Shown here piece by piece: positions 53,937-62,484 of a stretch of DNA of 64,000 nt. The notes beneath the pieces were generated by a model. The model did not search any database. It was given only the letters and a program-made list of their open reading frames with translations, and was not told the DNA's origin. Made by a program: the position numbers and the translations under genes. Numbering within the stretch: position 1 is the stretch's first letter; the number at the start of each line of letters is the position of its first letter. The DNA comes from Thermomonas sp. (GTDB lineage Bacteria; Pseudomonadota; Gammaproteobacteria; Xanthomonadales; Xanthomonadaceae), in the NCBI RefSeq assembly GCF_020850895.1, contig NZ_JADZDS010000051.1, positions 1 through 64,000 of the forward strand, in the 5' to 3' direction.

Positions 53937-54857
53937 GTGATCGCCAAATCCACCCTGTGCATGACGCTGGCGCTGTTTGCCTTCACCCTCGCCGCACCGG
54001 CGCCAGCCGCCCAGCCTGCCCCCACGACCGCGCAAGCCGAACAGCCGCTGATCACCACCAGCTACCTGATCGCACCCGAACGCGTTGGCGATTTCGTGCT
54101 CGAAAAAACGACGTTCGACGACAAGAACAAAGCCGCCGGCGCCGGCTTCCGCTACGCCCTGCCCGACTACGGCCAGATCCGCTTCGACGTTTTCGTTTAT
54201 CCCACGGGCCGCCTGCCGCACGACCAGGCCGTGGATCTGGGCATGCCGGCCTTCAAGAGCGGCGTGGAGGCGGCGCAGAGCAATGGGCTGATCAAGGACC
54301 TGGTTTTCCTTGCCGATGAGCCTTTCCCGCTGCAGCCGCCTGACGCACAGCCCCCCGCCTCGTCCGCCACCGCAGCGCGGCCCGCTGACAAGCCCACCGA
54401 TCCGATGGCCGAAATGCTGGCCACCATCGCCCACGAATTCAAGCCGATCGGCCGACGCCTGCGGATGCGCGACACCTTGGTGGATGCGCGCGGCGATTTC
54501 CCGATTTACTCCAACGGCTACTTGTTCTATCGCCAACTGTATTACTACAAAGTCCGCATTTCCGCAGGGCGCGACCTGATTTCCGAAGCCGAGTTCGACG
54601 CGCTGGCCGACCGCGCCGCGCGGACGCTGGTTCCCGCCATCGAGGTCATCAACCTCGGCGGTTGCGCGAACAAGGAAATCCAGGTCAATCCCGATGCAGG
54701 CTCCGACACCGTGGCCGAGACGCTGATGCGGAAGTTGGCGCAATTCGAAAGCGAAAACTGCTTTGCGGACACCCAAGCGGCCAAACTGGACGAAAAATCC
54801 GAACACGCCAGCGTCGTCACCATCCATTTCAACGCCAGCGACTGGAAGACCGAATGA
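53937..54857 (+). CDS. Exported protein of unknown function between ybeZ and ybeY
   Basis: This 306-residue protein starts with GTG one base after the ybeZ stop. A signal peptide ([17 protein letters not shown]) leads to a periplasmic domain with [40 protein letters not shown] and [17 protein letters not shown]. Two Cys (NLGGCANKE and SENCFAD) could pair. I do not recognise the family. It overlaps ybeY by four bases (ATGA), so it is firmly part of the ribosome-maturation operon although it is exported. Confidence 0.8.
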   Translation: MIAKSTLCMTLALFAFTLAAPAPAAQPAPTTAQAEQPLITTSYLIAPERVGDFVLEKTTFDDKNKAAGAGFRYALPDYGQIRFDVFVYPTGRLPHDQAVDLGMPAFKSGVEAAQSNGLIKDLVFLADEPFPLQPPDAQPPASSATAARPADKPTDPMAEMLATIAHEFKPIGRRLRMRDTLVDARGDFPIYSNGYLFYRQLYYYKVRISAGRDLISEAEFDALADRAARTLVPAIEVINLGGCANKEIQVNPDAGSDTVAETLMRKLAQFESENCFADTQAAKLDEKSEHASVVTIHFNASDWKTE

Positions 54858-55336
54858 CCCAGGGCCCCGTCCATCTCGATGTCGCCGTCGGCTATGCGCT
54901 GCCGCGCCTCGGGCTGCCGGCCGCGGTGAGCTTCCGGCGCTGGGCCGCCGCCGCGCTGGCCGGGCGGATCCGCGAAGCCGACGTCGCCATCCGCATTGTC
55001 GACGCACGCGAGGGGCGCGCGCTCAATCGCCACTACCGCGGCAAGGATTACGCCACCAATGTGCTCAGCTTTCCGGCGGAAATACCGGTCGGCCTGCCCA
55101 AGCATGTGCGCCTGCCCCTGCTTGGCGATCTGGTGCTGTGCGCGCCGGTGGTCGCGCGCGAGGCGAAGGACCAGCGCAAGCCCCTGCGCAACCACTACGC
55201 CCACCTGACCGTGCACGGCTGCCTGCACCTGTTGGGCATGGACCACGAGGAGCCGCGCGAAGCCGAGGCGATGGAGCAGCTCGAACGCGAGATCCTCGCC
55301 GGGCTCGGATTGCCTGATCCCTACCGGGACGCTTGA
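54854..55336 (+). CDS. ybeY: Endoribonuclease/rRNA maturation factor YbeY
   Basis: YbeY is a zinc-dependent single-strand endoribonuclease for 16S rRNA 3'-end processing. The 160 residues carry the defining [20 protein letters not shown] (HGxLHLxGxDH) with three zinc-binding histidines. Upstream [18 protein letters not shown] is also typical. The ATG at 54854 overlaps the upstream stop (ATGA). Confidence 0.97.
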   Translation: MTQGPVHLDVAVGYALPRLGLPAAVSFRRWAAAALAGRIREADVAIRIVDAREGRALNRHYRGKDYATNVLSFPAEIPVGLPKHVRLPLLGDLVLCAPVVAREAKDQRKPLRNHYAHLTVHGCLHLLGMDHEEPREAEAMEQLEREILAGLGLPDPYRDA

Positions 55337-55374
55337 TAGCAGCGGATACTGGACTGACCCCGGGGACGCCATCG

Positions 55375-55788
55375 ATGACCACGTACGACCGCACTCAAGC
55401 ATTCGCCTCCGCTGCCTGGCTACTGCGTGGCATCAGCAGTGTGCCCGGCCAGCTCGTATTGAATTCAGGACTCCTGTCCTTCTCCACCAACCACCCGGGA
55501 TCCGCCTGGCCTTGGCAAATCAGGAAACTCGAGCGGCAGCTGGGGGCCGAAGGATTTGCCCAGGCACTGCTGGCGGGGGAGCAATGCACCCTGTTCCAAT
55601 GGCGTATGGGAAGCTTTGCGTGGCACTCGCCGTGGTACGTCTTCGGCGGCGGGATCAACCTTACCCACAATGGCCAGAAGCTACGCATCAGCTTCGGTGA
55701 CCAAACCAGTGGCATGAACGAGGTCGATGCCATGCGGAAACTCGGGCAGGCCTGGCTCGAGGTCCTCGGTCAGGCATCCCAGCCATAG
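55375..55788 (+). CDS. Small protein with GRAM/PH-like pattern
   Basis: This 137-residue protein has no clear signal peptide. Short beta-rich blocks follow each other: QLVLNSGLLSFSTN, LFQWRMGSFAWHS and PWYVFGGGINLTHNGQKLRI. They suggest a GRAM or PH-like fold, but I cannot assign a family. The ATG at 55375 is preferred, although a TTG at 55333 overlapping the ybeY stop would add 14 residues and couple the gene to ybeY. Function unknown. Confidence 0.65.
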   Translation: MTTYDRTQAFASAAWLLRGISSVPGQLVLNSGLLSFSTNHPGSAWPWQIRKLERQLGAEGFAQALLAGEQCTLFQWRMGSFAWHSPWYVFGGGINLTHNGQKLRISFGDQTSGMNEVDAMRKLGQAWLEVLGQASQP

Positions 55789-55932
55789 AATTGCGGCCAC
55801 CGACCATCGCCCCGCCGCATTCCACGGCGCATGGGCTGACAGGGCCGCAGGGGTCGATGCAAACACCAGGCAAGCTCGGGCTCCGGCTCCCCACCAGTCG
55901 CGCCGACGCGCCGGTCATGGCAGGCTAGGCGG

Positions 55933-57561
55933 ATGTACCTCGCCTATTACGGGCTGCGCGAGCCGCCCTTCTCGATTACGCCGGACCCACGCTTCGTCTT
56001 CCTGAGCGAACGCCACCGGGATGCCTTGGCGCATCTGTTGTTCGGCATCGACAAGGGCGGTGGCGGCGGCTTCGTCCAGCTGACCGGCGAAGTCGGCACC
56101 GGCAAGACCACGCTCAGCCGCTTGCTGCTGGAACAGCTCCCCGAGAATGCCCGCATCGCGCTGGTGCTGAACCCACGTCAGAACCCGATCGAGCTGCTGG
56201 AGACGGTGTGCGAGGAGCTGCGCATCGACATCGAAGGCAAACGCGGCAGTGCCAAGGCGCTGATCGACGCGCTCAACAGCTACCTGCTTGACGCCTACGC
56301 GCAGGGCCTGCGGGTGGTGGTGCTGATCGACGAAGCGCAGAGCCTGCCGGCCGACACGCTGGAACAGGTGCGCCTGCTCACCAACCTGGAAACCCACAAC
56401 CAGAAACTGCTGCAGATCCTGCTGCTCGGCCAGCCGGAACTGCGCGACCTGCTGGCGCGTCCCGATCTGCGCCAGCTCGCCCAGCGCATCACTGCGCGCT
56501 TTCACTTGAGCCCGCTGGACGAACGCGAAACCGCGGCCTACCTGCGCCACCGCTGGCGGGTGGCCGGCGGCTCGCGCTTCCCGTTCAACGCCAAGGCCGT
56601 GCGCCGCCTGCACGCGCGTTCCGGCGGCGTGCCGAGACTGATCAACGTGATTGCAGAACGCGCCCTGCTGGCAGGCTATGCACGCGATGCGGTCAGCATC
56701 GATGCCCGTTTGGTGGATGCGGCGGCACGCGAGGTTCTGCCCGGTGCCAGCACAGCCCGCCTGCCTCCCTGGATGGCCCTTGCCAGCGGGATGGCCGTGG
56801 CAGTATTGGTTGCAAGCGCGTGGGCACTGCACCCTTGGGCCCCGGACGATCGGGCGCCGTCGCCCAAGCCCGCGCCTGCTTTCGTCCCGACCGCGCAGAC
56901 GCCCGCCTCCGGGCTCGCTTCCCGCGCATCGGCCGAACGACCCACCCCTTCGGCTTTCGCCCGCCTGATCGATGGCGCCGGCGCAACGCCGATGGCGGGC
57001 TGGCAACTGCTGCTGCAGCAATGGAACCTGCCGGGTGATGCGATCACCCTTGCCGCGGATGGCGGCTGCGCGCCTGCGTCCAGCCAGCCCGAATTGCACT
57101 GCGTGCAAGGCAGCACGCGCCTCGACACCTTGTTGGCGCTTGACCGCCCGGTCCTGCTGCCGCTGCATGCGGGTGCAGCAGACGCTTGGGCGCTGCTGCT
57201 GGGCGCGGATGCGCGCGCGGCGCGGCTGTGCATCGGCACGCACACGGTCGATGTCGACCGCACCACATTGCAGGCGCATTGGGATGGCCGCTACGCCGGC
57301 CTGTGGCGTGGCCCGTCTGCGCTTTCGCAAACACCGATGCCGGGCAACAGCGGCCCTGCGGTCGACTGGCTCTGGCAACGGCTTGCCTCGCCGCCGCCCG
57401 CCGCCGGCACGCCCTACAACGCCAGCTTGCGCAATGCCGTGCGCGACCTGCAGGGTGCACGCGGCCTGCCGACCGACGGCATTGCCGGTTCGCTGACCCT
57501 GATGGCGCTGGCCAATGACCTGCCCGGACCGCGCTTGCTGCGGGTGCTGGAAACTCACTAA
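55933..57561 (+). CDS. gspA: Type II secretion ATPase GspA/ExeA
   Basis: GspA (ExeA) works with GspB to insert the secretin through peptidoglycan in type II secretion. The 542 residues have an AAA-type domain with Walker A TGEVGTGKTT (51-60), Walker B VVVLIDEAQSLPADTLEQVR and NLETHNQKLLQILLLGQPEL. A transmembrane helix lies at about residues 275-295. A C-terminal peptidoglycan-binding domain (NAVRDLQGARGLPTDGIAGS) reaches the periplasm. gspB follows 14 nt later. Confidence 0.94.
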   Translation: MYLAYYGLREPPFSITPDPRFVFLSERHRDALAHLLFGIDKGGGGGFVQLTGEVGTGKTTLSRLLLEQLPENARIALVLNPRQNPIELLETVCEELRIDIEGKRGSAKALIDALNSYLLDAYAQGLRVVVLIDEAQSLPADTLEQVRLLTNLETHNQKLLQILLLGQPELRDLLARPDLRQLAQRITARFHLSPLDERETAAYLRHRWRVAGGSRFPFNAKAVRRLHARSGGVPRLINVIAERALLAGYARDAVSIDARLVDAAAREVLPGASTARLPPWMALASGMAVAVLVASAWALHPWAPDDRAPSPKPAPAFVPTAQTPASGLASRASAERPTPSAFARLIDGAGATPMAGWQLLLQQWNLPGDAITLAADGGCAPASSQPELHCVQGSTRLDTLLALDRPVLLPLHAGAADAWALLLGADARAARLCIGTHTVDVDRTTLQAHWDGRYAGLWRGPSALSQTPMPGNSGPAVDWLWQRLASPPPAAGTPYNASLRNAVRDLQGARGLPTDGIAGSLTLMALANDLPGPRLLRVLETH

Positions 57562-57575
57562 TCAAGAGCCGCCCG

Positions 57576-58289
57576 ATGTCGCTGATCCTGGAAGCCCTGC
57601 GCAAGTCCGAAGCCGAACGCCAGCGCGACGGCACGCCCAATGTTGCGATGGAGTTGCCGCCGGTGCCCGTGCGCGGCGACGGTGCAACCCCTGCCTGGGT
57701 GTGGCCGACACTTGCTGTCGTGGTCGTCGGTGCGATCCTTGCCGGCTGGCTGGGCATGCGCGCCGACAAGCGCGACCGGACAGCGCACAATGAGCCTCCC
57801 GCCGCCGAGGCAGAGGCGGCGACGCCAGCCCATTCGCCAGGACCCATCATGGCGCCTGCGGCAGCTGCCAGACCGATGGTTGCACCAGCGCCCCCGCCCG
57901 AACCGACATTGGCCACGGCGCCAGCACCACCAGCAACGACAGTCGCAGCAGCCTCTGCGCCCGACGACGGCGTGCGAGTGACGGAACACCCGGTGCCCCC
58001 GCCACCGCTGCCGGCCGTGCCCATCGCCCAGCCCCGTCCTGGTCCGGCTCCCGCAATCACGGCGGTCGACGATTCGGAGGATGCGCCACCCATCGCCGCC
58101 ACCGGCCTGCCCGCGGTGAAGCTGAGCATGCACATGTGGGATACCGACCCGGCAAAACGCTTCGTCATCATCGATGGCCAGCGCATGGGTGAAGGCGATC
58201 ACAGCGGCGGCCTGGCGGTCATCGCCATCCGTCGCGACGGCGTCATCATCGAACGCAATGGCCTGCGCGCGAAAGTGCCGTTGCCTTGA
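57576..58289 (+). CDS. gspB: Type II secretion assembly protein GspB/ExeB
   Basis: GspB is the membrane-anchored partner of GspA. The 237 residues start with MSLILEALRKSEAERQRDGT, a cytoplasmic motif typical of the family. A transmembrane helix follows (WVWPTLAVVVVGAILAGWLG), then a long Pro/Ala-rich periplasmic linker. The C-terminal T2SSB domain shows LPAVKLSMHMWDTDPAKRFV and IIDGQRMGEGDHSGGLAVIA. The remaining gsp genes must lie elsewhere. Confidence 0.93.
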   Translation: MSLILEALRKSEAERQRDGTPNVAMELPPVPVRGDGATPAWVWPTLAVVVVGAILAGWLGMRADKRDRTAHNEPPAAEAEAATPAHSPGPIMAPAAAARPMVAPAPPPEPTLATAPAPPATTVAAASAPDDGVRVTEHPVPPPPLPAVPIAQPRPGPAPAITAVDDSEDAPPIAATGLPAVKLSMHMWDTDPAKRFVIIDGQRMGEGDHSGGLAVIAIRRDGVIIERNGLRAKVPLP

Positions 58290-58320
58290 GGCCTTCGGCC
58301 CTCCCATCGAACACGCCGCC

Positions 58321-58542
58321 ATGGCCATCCGCGACTTCGAACTCGAACGTGATTTCATCGAACTCAACCAGTTGTTGAAGCTGGCCGGACTGTGTGACTC
58401 GGGCGGCGCCGGCAAACAGCTCGTGGCCAGCGGCGCCGTACGTGTCGATGGTGACGTCGAACTGCGCAAAACCGCCAAGATCCGTGCCGGACAAACGGTA
58501 GAGCTGGGCGATTGCAAGATCCGGGTGCACACCGTCAGGTGA
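58321..58542 (+). CDS. S4-domain RNA-binding protein, YbcJ-like
   Basis: This 73-residue protein is essentially one S4 RNA-binding fold: IELNQLLKLAGLCDSGGAGK and VDGDVELRKTAKIRAGQTVE. It matches the YbcJ group. Its RNA target is not known. It lies 31 nt after gspB and just before the sigma factor gene. Confidence 0.92.
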   Translation: MAIRDFELERDFIELNQLLKLAGLCDSGGAGKQLVASGAVRVDGDVELRKTAKIRAGQTVELGDCKIRVHTVR

Positions 58543-58624
58543 AATTTTCCGGGTGGGTCGTGAGATTCCGCCCGTTGCCGCGAATCATGGTTTCGAGTGG
58601 CGCATCCTGCGCATCGGAACCCTC

Positions 58625-59155
58625 ATGGACGCCAGCGTCGAAACCTTGCCTGACATGACCTCCCGCGACGACCGCGACACGTTCAGTGCGCTGCTGCATC
58701 AGCATCGCGGCATCGTATTCAAGGTGGCCGCCAGCTATGCCTGGCAAATCGAGGACCGCGACGATCTCGCCCAGGAAATCACCACCCACCTGTGGCTGGC
58801 CTGGCCGAAATACGACCCGGCGCGGCGCTTCAGCACCTGGATGTACCGGGTGGCGCTGAATGTGGCGATCAGCCACGTGCGCCTGCAGTCCGTGCGCCGC
58901 CAGCACGCGACGGTGCCGCTCGACCAGGACCTCCACGACATCGCCGCCGCGGACGCAGATACGCACGAACACGCGCAACAACTGCACTTGCTGCAGCAGT
59001 TCATTCATCGCCAACCCGCACTGGATCGCGCCCTGTTGCTGCTCTACCTGGACGAGCGACCGCAACGCGAGATCGCCGACATCCTCGGCATCACCGAAAC
59101 CAATGTCTCCACCCGCATCGGACGCCTGAAACAGCGCCTCCGCAACGAACTCTGA
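58625..59155 (+). CDS. ECF-type RNA polymerase sigma factor
   Basis: This 176-residue alternative sigma factor shows sigma2 in HRGIVFKVAASYAWQIEDRD and DDLAQEITTHLWLAWPKYDP, with WMYRVALNVAISHVR as region 2.4. Sigma4 reads YLDERPQREIADILGITETN followed by VSTRIGRLKQRL. I use the ATG at 58625. A GTG at 58553 would add 24 residues with no family support, and a third ATG lies at 58655. A membrane protein gene follows 11 nt later and could be its anti-sigma, but no ZAS motif (HxxxCxxC) is seen there. Confidence 0.9.
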   Translation: MDASVETLPDMTSRDDRDTFSALLHQHRGIVFKVAASYAWQIEDRDDLAQEITTHLWLAWPKYDPARRFSTWMYRVALNVAISHVRLQSVRRQHATVPLDQDLHDIAAADADTHEHAQQLHLLQQFIHRQPALDRALLLLYLDERPQREIADILGITETNVSTRIGRLKQRLRNEL

Positions 59156-59166
59156 GCCTCCGCCTC

Positions 59167-59826
59167 ATGGACATCCCCATGGAACTCGACGACTTCAAAT
59201 CCGCCTGGCAATCCCTTGACGCGCGCCTGGCACGCCAGGAACAGCTGCAACTGGCATGGCTGCGTGAGCGCAAGACCCATCAAGCGCGTCGCAATCTGCG
59301 CTGGCTGCACGTCGGCATGATCCTGCAGATGCTGCTCGGGCTGGGCCTCGTGCTGCTCGGTGTCGGTTGCTGGACGCACAATCTGCACACGCCCGGCCTG
59401 CTCGCCACCGGTATCGCCCTGCACGCCTTCGGCGTCCTGCATGTCGTGTTCGGTGGTCTGGTCACCGGGCTGGCAGCCGGGCTGGACTACAGTGCGCCGG
59501 TCCTGCGCATCCAGAAACGGCTGCGCCTGCTGCTGCGGGTGCAGACGCTGAACTCCAACCTGTGCGGTGCCCCGTGGTGGGTGTTGTGGGTGCTGGTGGT
59601 GATCGGATTCGCCGGCCTGTCGCCCACCCATGCCGCCGGCCCCACGCCGCTGTGGATCTGGATCAGCCTCGACATCGGCATCCTCGGTACGTTGGCCACT
59701 TGGCTTTGGGCCGCCAAAGCCGCACGCACGCCGGACAGCCTGTACGCCCGGCTCGACGACGGCACCGACGGCATCCGTCGCAGCCTGCGCTTGTTCGACG
59801 GAATCGACCAGGTCGAACACGACTGA
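59167..59826 (+). CDS. Membrane protein coupled to the ECF sigma factor
   Basis: This 219-residue protein has a cytoplasmic N-terminus (MELDDFKSAWQSLDARLARQ) and four hydrophobic helices: HVGMILQMLLGLGLVLLGVG, LLATGIALHAFGVLHVVFGG, WWVLWVLVVIGFAGL and LWIWISLDIGILGTLATWLW. Position after the sigma gene suggests a partner or target, possibly an anti-sigma-like role. No known anti-sigma domain is visible. Confidence 0.8.
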   Translation: MDIPMELDDFKSAWQSLDARLARQEQLQLAWLRERKTHQARRNLRWLHVGMILQMLLGLGLVLLGVGCWTHNLHTPGLLATGIALHAFGVLHVVFGGLVTGLAAGLDYSAPVLRIQKRLRLLLRVQTLNSNLCGAPWWVLWVLVVIGFAGLSPTHAAGPTPLWIWISLDIGILGTLATWLWAAKAARTPDSLYARLDDGTDGIRRSLRLFDGIDQVEHD

Positions 59827-59855
59827 ACGACTGTGTCCTCGCCCCTCTGATATCA

Positions 59856-59892
59856 GCGCCTGCATCCGGCAACGCATGTCGGATGCAGGCGC
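59856..59892. repeat. Perfect 13-bp inverted repeat between the sigma unit and lemA
   Basis: GCGCCTGCATCCG at 59856-59868 and its exact complement at 59880-59892 enclose an 11-base loop. No T-run follows, so it is not a clear intrinsic terminator. It could be an RNA stability element or protein-binding site. Confidence 0.8.
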
Positions 59893-59988
59893 ATCCGCCT
59901 TCCCGCAGAATCGTGCTTGCCCGGCACTGCGTCCCGATGCAGGATCGGGGTTGATATTGGCGGCCTTCGAGGGGACCAAGGAAACGCG

Positions 59989-60540
59989 ATGGGGATCGTT
60001 GTCGGCATCGTTGCAATCACGCTCGCGATCTGGCTGATGCTCGCCTTCAATCGCCTGATCCGGCTGCGCAACCAATACCGCACCGCCTGGGCCGATATCG
60101 ATGTGCAGTTGCAACGCAGGCATGACCTGGTGCCGCAGCTGGTGGAGGCCGTGCGCGGTTATGCCAAACACGAACGCGCCACCCTGGAAGCCGTCACCGA
60201 GTTGCGGACGCAGGCCAAGGCGGCGCAGGGCATGCAGCGACAGGGAGAGGTGGAGACGCAGCTCGAACAGGCATTGACGCGCCTGATCGCACTGCAGGAG
60301 GCCTACCCCGAGCTCAAGGCCAGTGGCAACTTCCAGCAGCTGTCGTCGGGACTGGTGACGGTGGAAGACCACCTGCAATACGCGCGACGTTTCTACAACG
60401 GCGCGGTGCGTGACTACAACGACACCATCCAGCGCTTCCCAGACCTGCTCATCGCCCGCGTCTTCGGGTTCCGGGGGTCCGAATTCTTCCAGGCCGACGC
60501 TGGCAGCCAGGCCGCGCCGAAGGTGGAGCTGGGACCATGA
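59989..60540 (+). CDS. LemA family protein
   Basis: This 183-residue protein has an N-terminal helix (IVVGIVAITLAIWLMLAFNR) and the LemA helical bundle: NQYRTAWADIDVQLQRRHDL, VPQLVEAVRGYAKHERATLE and ARRFYNGAVRDYNDTIQRFP, then DLLIARVFGFRGSEFFQAD. LemA proteins are membrane-linked helical bundles often paired with DUF2207 or TPM proteins. The stop overlaps the DUF2207 start by four bases. Confidence 0.94.
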   Translation: MGIVVGIVAITLAIWLMLAFNRLIRLRNQYRTAWADIDVQLQRRHDLVPQLVEAVRGYAKHERATLEAVTELRTQAKAAQGMQRQGEVETQLEQALTRLIALQEAYPELKASGNFQQLSSGLVTVEDHLQYARRFYNGAVRDYNDTIQRFPDLLIARVFGFRGSEFFQADAGSQAAPKVELGP

Positions 60541-62480
60541 AGCGCCTGTTGGCGACCCTGCTGCTGTGCCTGGCCGCAGGGCTGGCTCCACCCGCCCTCG
60601 CACGAGGCGCGTCGACGCGGGATGCCACGGCAAACGCCGCCCCAGGCGCCGATGAAATTGCCCGTCAGGTCTACGCGGCCATCGCCCAGGGCGGCAGCGA
60701 AGCGGAAATCCACCAGCGCTACAAGAAGAGGCGTGCAGTCAGCCGCTACAGCGCCAGCAGTGTTTCCACCGACGGGACGGGGACCGGTGAAAACGCCGAC
60801 GTCGGCGGCGAACGCATTCTCGCCTACGGTATCGAGGTCCAGGTCAATGCCGACAACACCCTCGACGTCACCGAGACCATCCGCGTCCGCGCCGAGGGCA
60901 TCCAGATCCGGCGCGGCATCTACCGCGACTTTCCGACCCGCTACAGGGACCGCTACGGCAACGGCGTGGTGGTCGGCTTCGACGTGCTCGGGCTGCAGCG
61001 CGACGGCAGGCCCGAGCCGTGGTTCACCGAGCGCCTCTCCAACGGCGTGCGGGTGAACTTCGGCAACGACGACTTCCTGCCGGTTCCGGCCAACTTCACC
61101 TACACCCTGCGCTACCGCACCAATCGCCAGGTCGGCTTCTTCGCCGACCACGACGAGCTGTACTGGAACGCCATCGGCACCGGCTGGGATTTCCCCATTG
61201 AGCAAGCCAATGTCACCGTGCATCTGCCGCAGCCGGTGGCCCCCGCCGACATGCGCGCTGAAGGCTACACCGGACCGCAAGGGGCGAACGGGCAGGATTA
61301 CACGGCCCGTCTTCCGGCACCGGGCCAGGCGCGCTGGACCCTGGCCCGCCCGCTGTCCCCACGCGAAGGCTTGACCATCGTCCTGTCCTTTCCCAAGGGC
61401 ATCATCACCCCGGCCTCGGCGCAGGAAAAAGCCGTCTGGTTCTTCAAGGACAACCGAGGCGTCCTGCTGGGCTTGGGAAGCTGGCTGCTGATCTTCGTCT
61501 ACCTGTTGCTGCGCTGGATACGGGTGGGCCGCGATCCGCCCGCAGGCGTCATCATCGCCCGCTACGAACCGCCTGCCGGACATTCGCCTGCGGCGCTGCG
61601 CTTCATTCGCAAGATGAACAACGACGGTCGCTGTTTCACCGCCGACATCGTGGACATGGCGGTCAAGGGGCTGCTGCGGATCCAGGGTGAAAAAAAGGCC
61701 GGGATCGTGGGCTCCTACATATGGACGCTGGAACGCACCGAAATGGAATCCGACGAATCCCTGCCCGGCTCGCAGGCCGCATTGTTGTCGAAGCTGTTCG
61801 GGAACGAGGACATCCTGCCGGTCACGACAGCCAATCGCCCGCAATTCATGGCCGCGCGGCTCGAACAGTACAAGGTGCTGGAACGTGCCTGCAGCGGCCG
61901 CATGTTCAAGCGCAACCACGCCCCGGTCGGCTGGGCCTCCCTCGTCGGCTTTGCCACCATGGCGGGCGCATTCTTTCTCTCGGACGGCCTGGGAATCCCG
62001 ATCCTGATCGGGCTGGGCATGCTGCTGATGGTGACCCTCGTCACCTTCCTCACCCTGATGCCTGCACCAACCGCCGAAGGCCGCAAGCTGCTCGACGAAA
62101 TCGCCGGCTTCAAGCTCTACCTGTCGGTTGCCGAGCGTGCGGAACTGGCAAGCCTGCCGGGCCCGGACGCGCCGCCCACCCTCGATGCCAAGTGCTATGA
62201 AGCACTGTTGCCCTACGCGATCGCGCTGGACGTGGAAGACGCCTGGACCCGGAAGTTCACCGATGCCGTGGGCGTCATGGAAGCCCAGCGGACTGCATCC
62301 AACCTGTCCTGGTACCACGGCGCCAGCATGAGCAGCATGGCCCAACTCAGCGGCAGCCTCAGCGGCAGTTTCGGCGCATCGATCGCCTCGGCCTCCTCCC
62401 CTCCGGGCGGCAGTTCCGGCGGCGGTGGCGGCGGCTCCTCGGGCGGCGGCGGCGGGGGTGGCGGCGGCGGCGGGCGTTGA
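60537..62480 (+). CDS. DUF2207 membrane protein with glycine-rich tail
   Basis: This 647-residue protein has a signal peptide (LLLCLAAGLAPPALARGAS), an extracytoplasmic DUF2207 domain (VNADNTLDVTETIRVRAEGI and YTLRYRTNRQVGFFADHDEL) and a helix (VLLGLGSWLLIFVYLLLRWI). A cytoplasmic region with two close helices near 61920-62060 follows, then SERAELASLPGPDAPP-type sequence. It ends in a tail of about 20 residues made almost only of Gly and Ser. The LemA-DUF2207 pair is common, but the joint function is unknown. Confidence 0.92.
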   Translation: MKRLLATLLLCLAAGLAPPALARGASTRDATANAAPGADEIARQVYAAIAQGGSEAEIHQRYKKRRAVSRYSASSVSTDGTGTGENADVGGERILAYGIEVQVNADNTLDVTETIRVRAEGIQIRRGIYRDFPTRYRDRYGNGVVVGFDVLGLQRDGRPEPWFTERLSNGVRVNFGNDDFLPVPANFTYTLRYRTNRQVGFFADHDELYWNAIGTGWDFPIEQANVTVHLPQPVAPADMRAEGYTGPQGANGQDYTARLPAPGQARWTLARPLSPREGLTIVLSFPKGIITPASAQEKAVWFFKDNRGVLLGLGSWLLIFVYLLLRWIRVGRDPPAGVIIARYEPPAGHSPAALRFIRKMNNDGRCFTADIVDMAVKGLLRIQGEKKAGIVGSYIWTLERTEMESDESLPGSQAALLSKLFGNEDILPVTTANRPQFMAARLEQYKVLERACSGRMFKRNHAPVGWASLVGFATMAGAFFLSDGLGIPILIGLGMLLMVTLVTFLTLMPAPTAEGRKLLDEIAGFKLYLSVAERAELASLPGPDAPPTLDAKCYEALLPYAIALDVEDAWTRKFTDAVGVMEAQRTASNLSWYHGASMSSMAQLSGSLSGSFGASIASASSPPGGSSGGGGGGSSGGGGGGGGGGGR

Positions 62481-62484
62481 CGCC

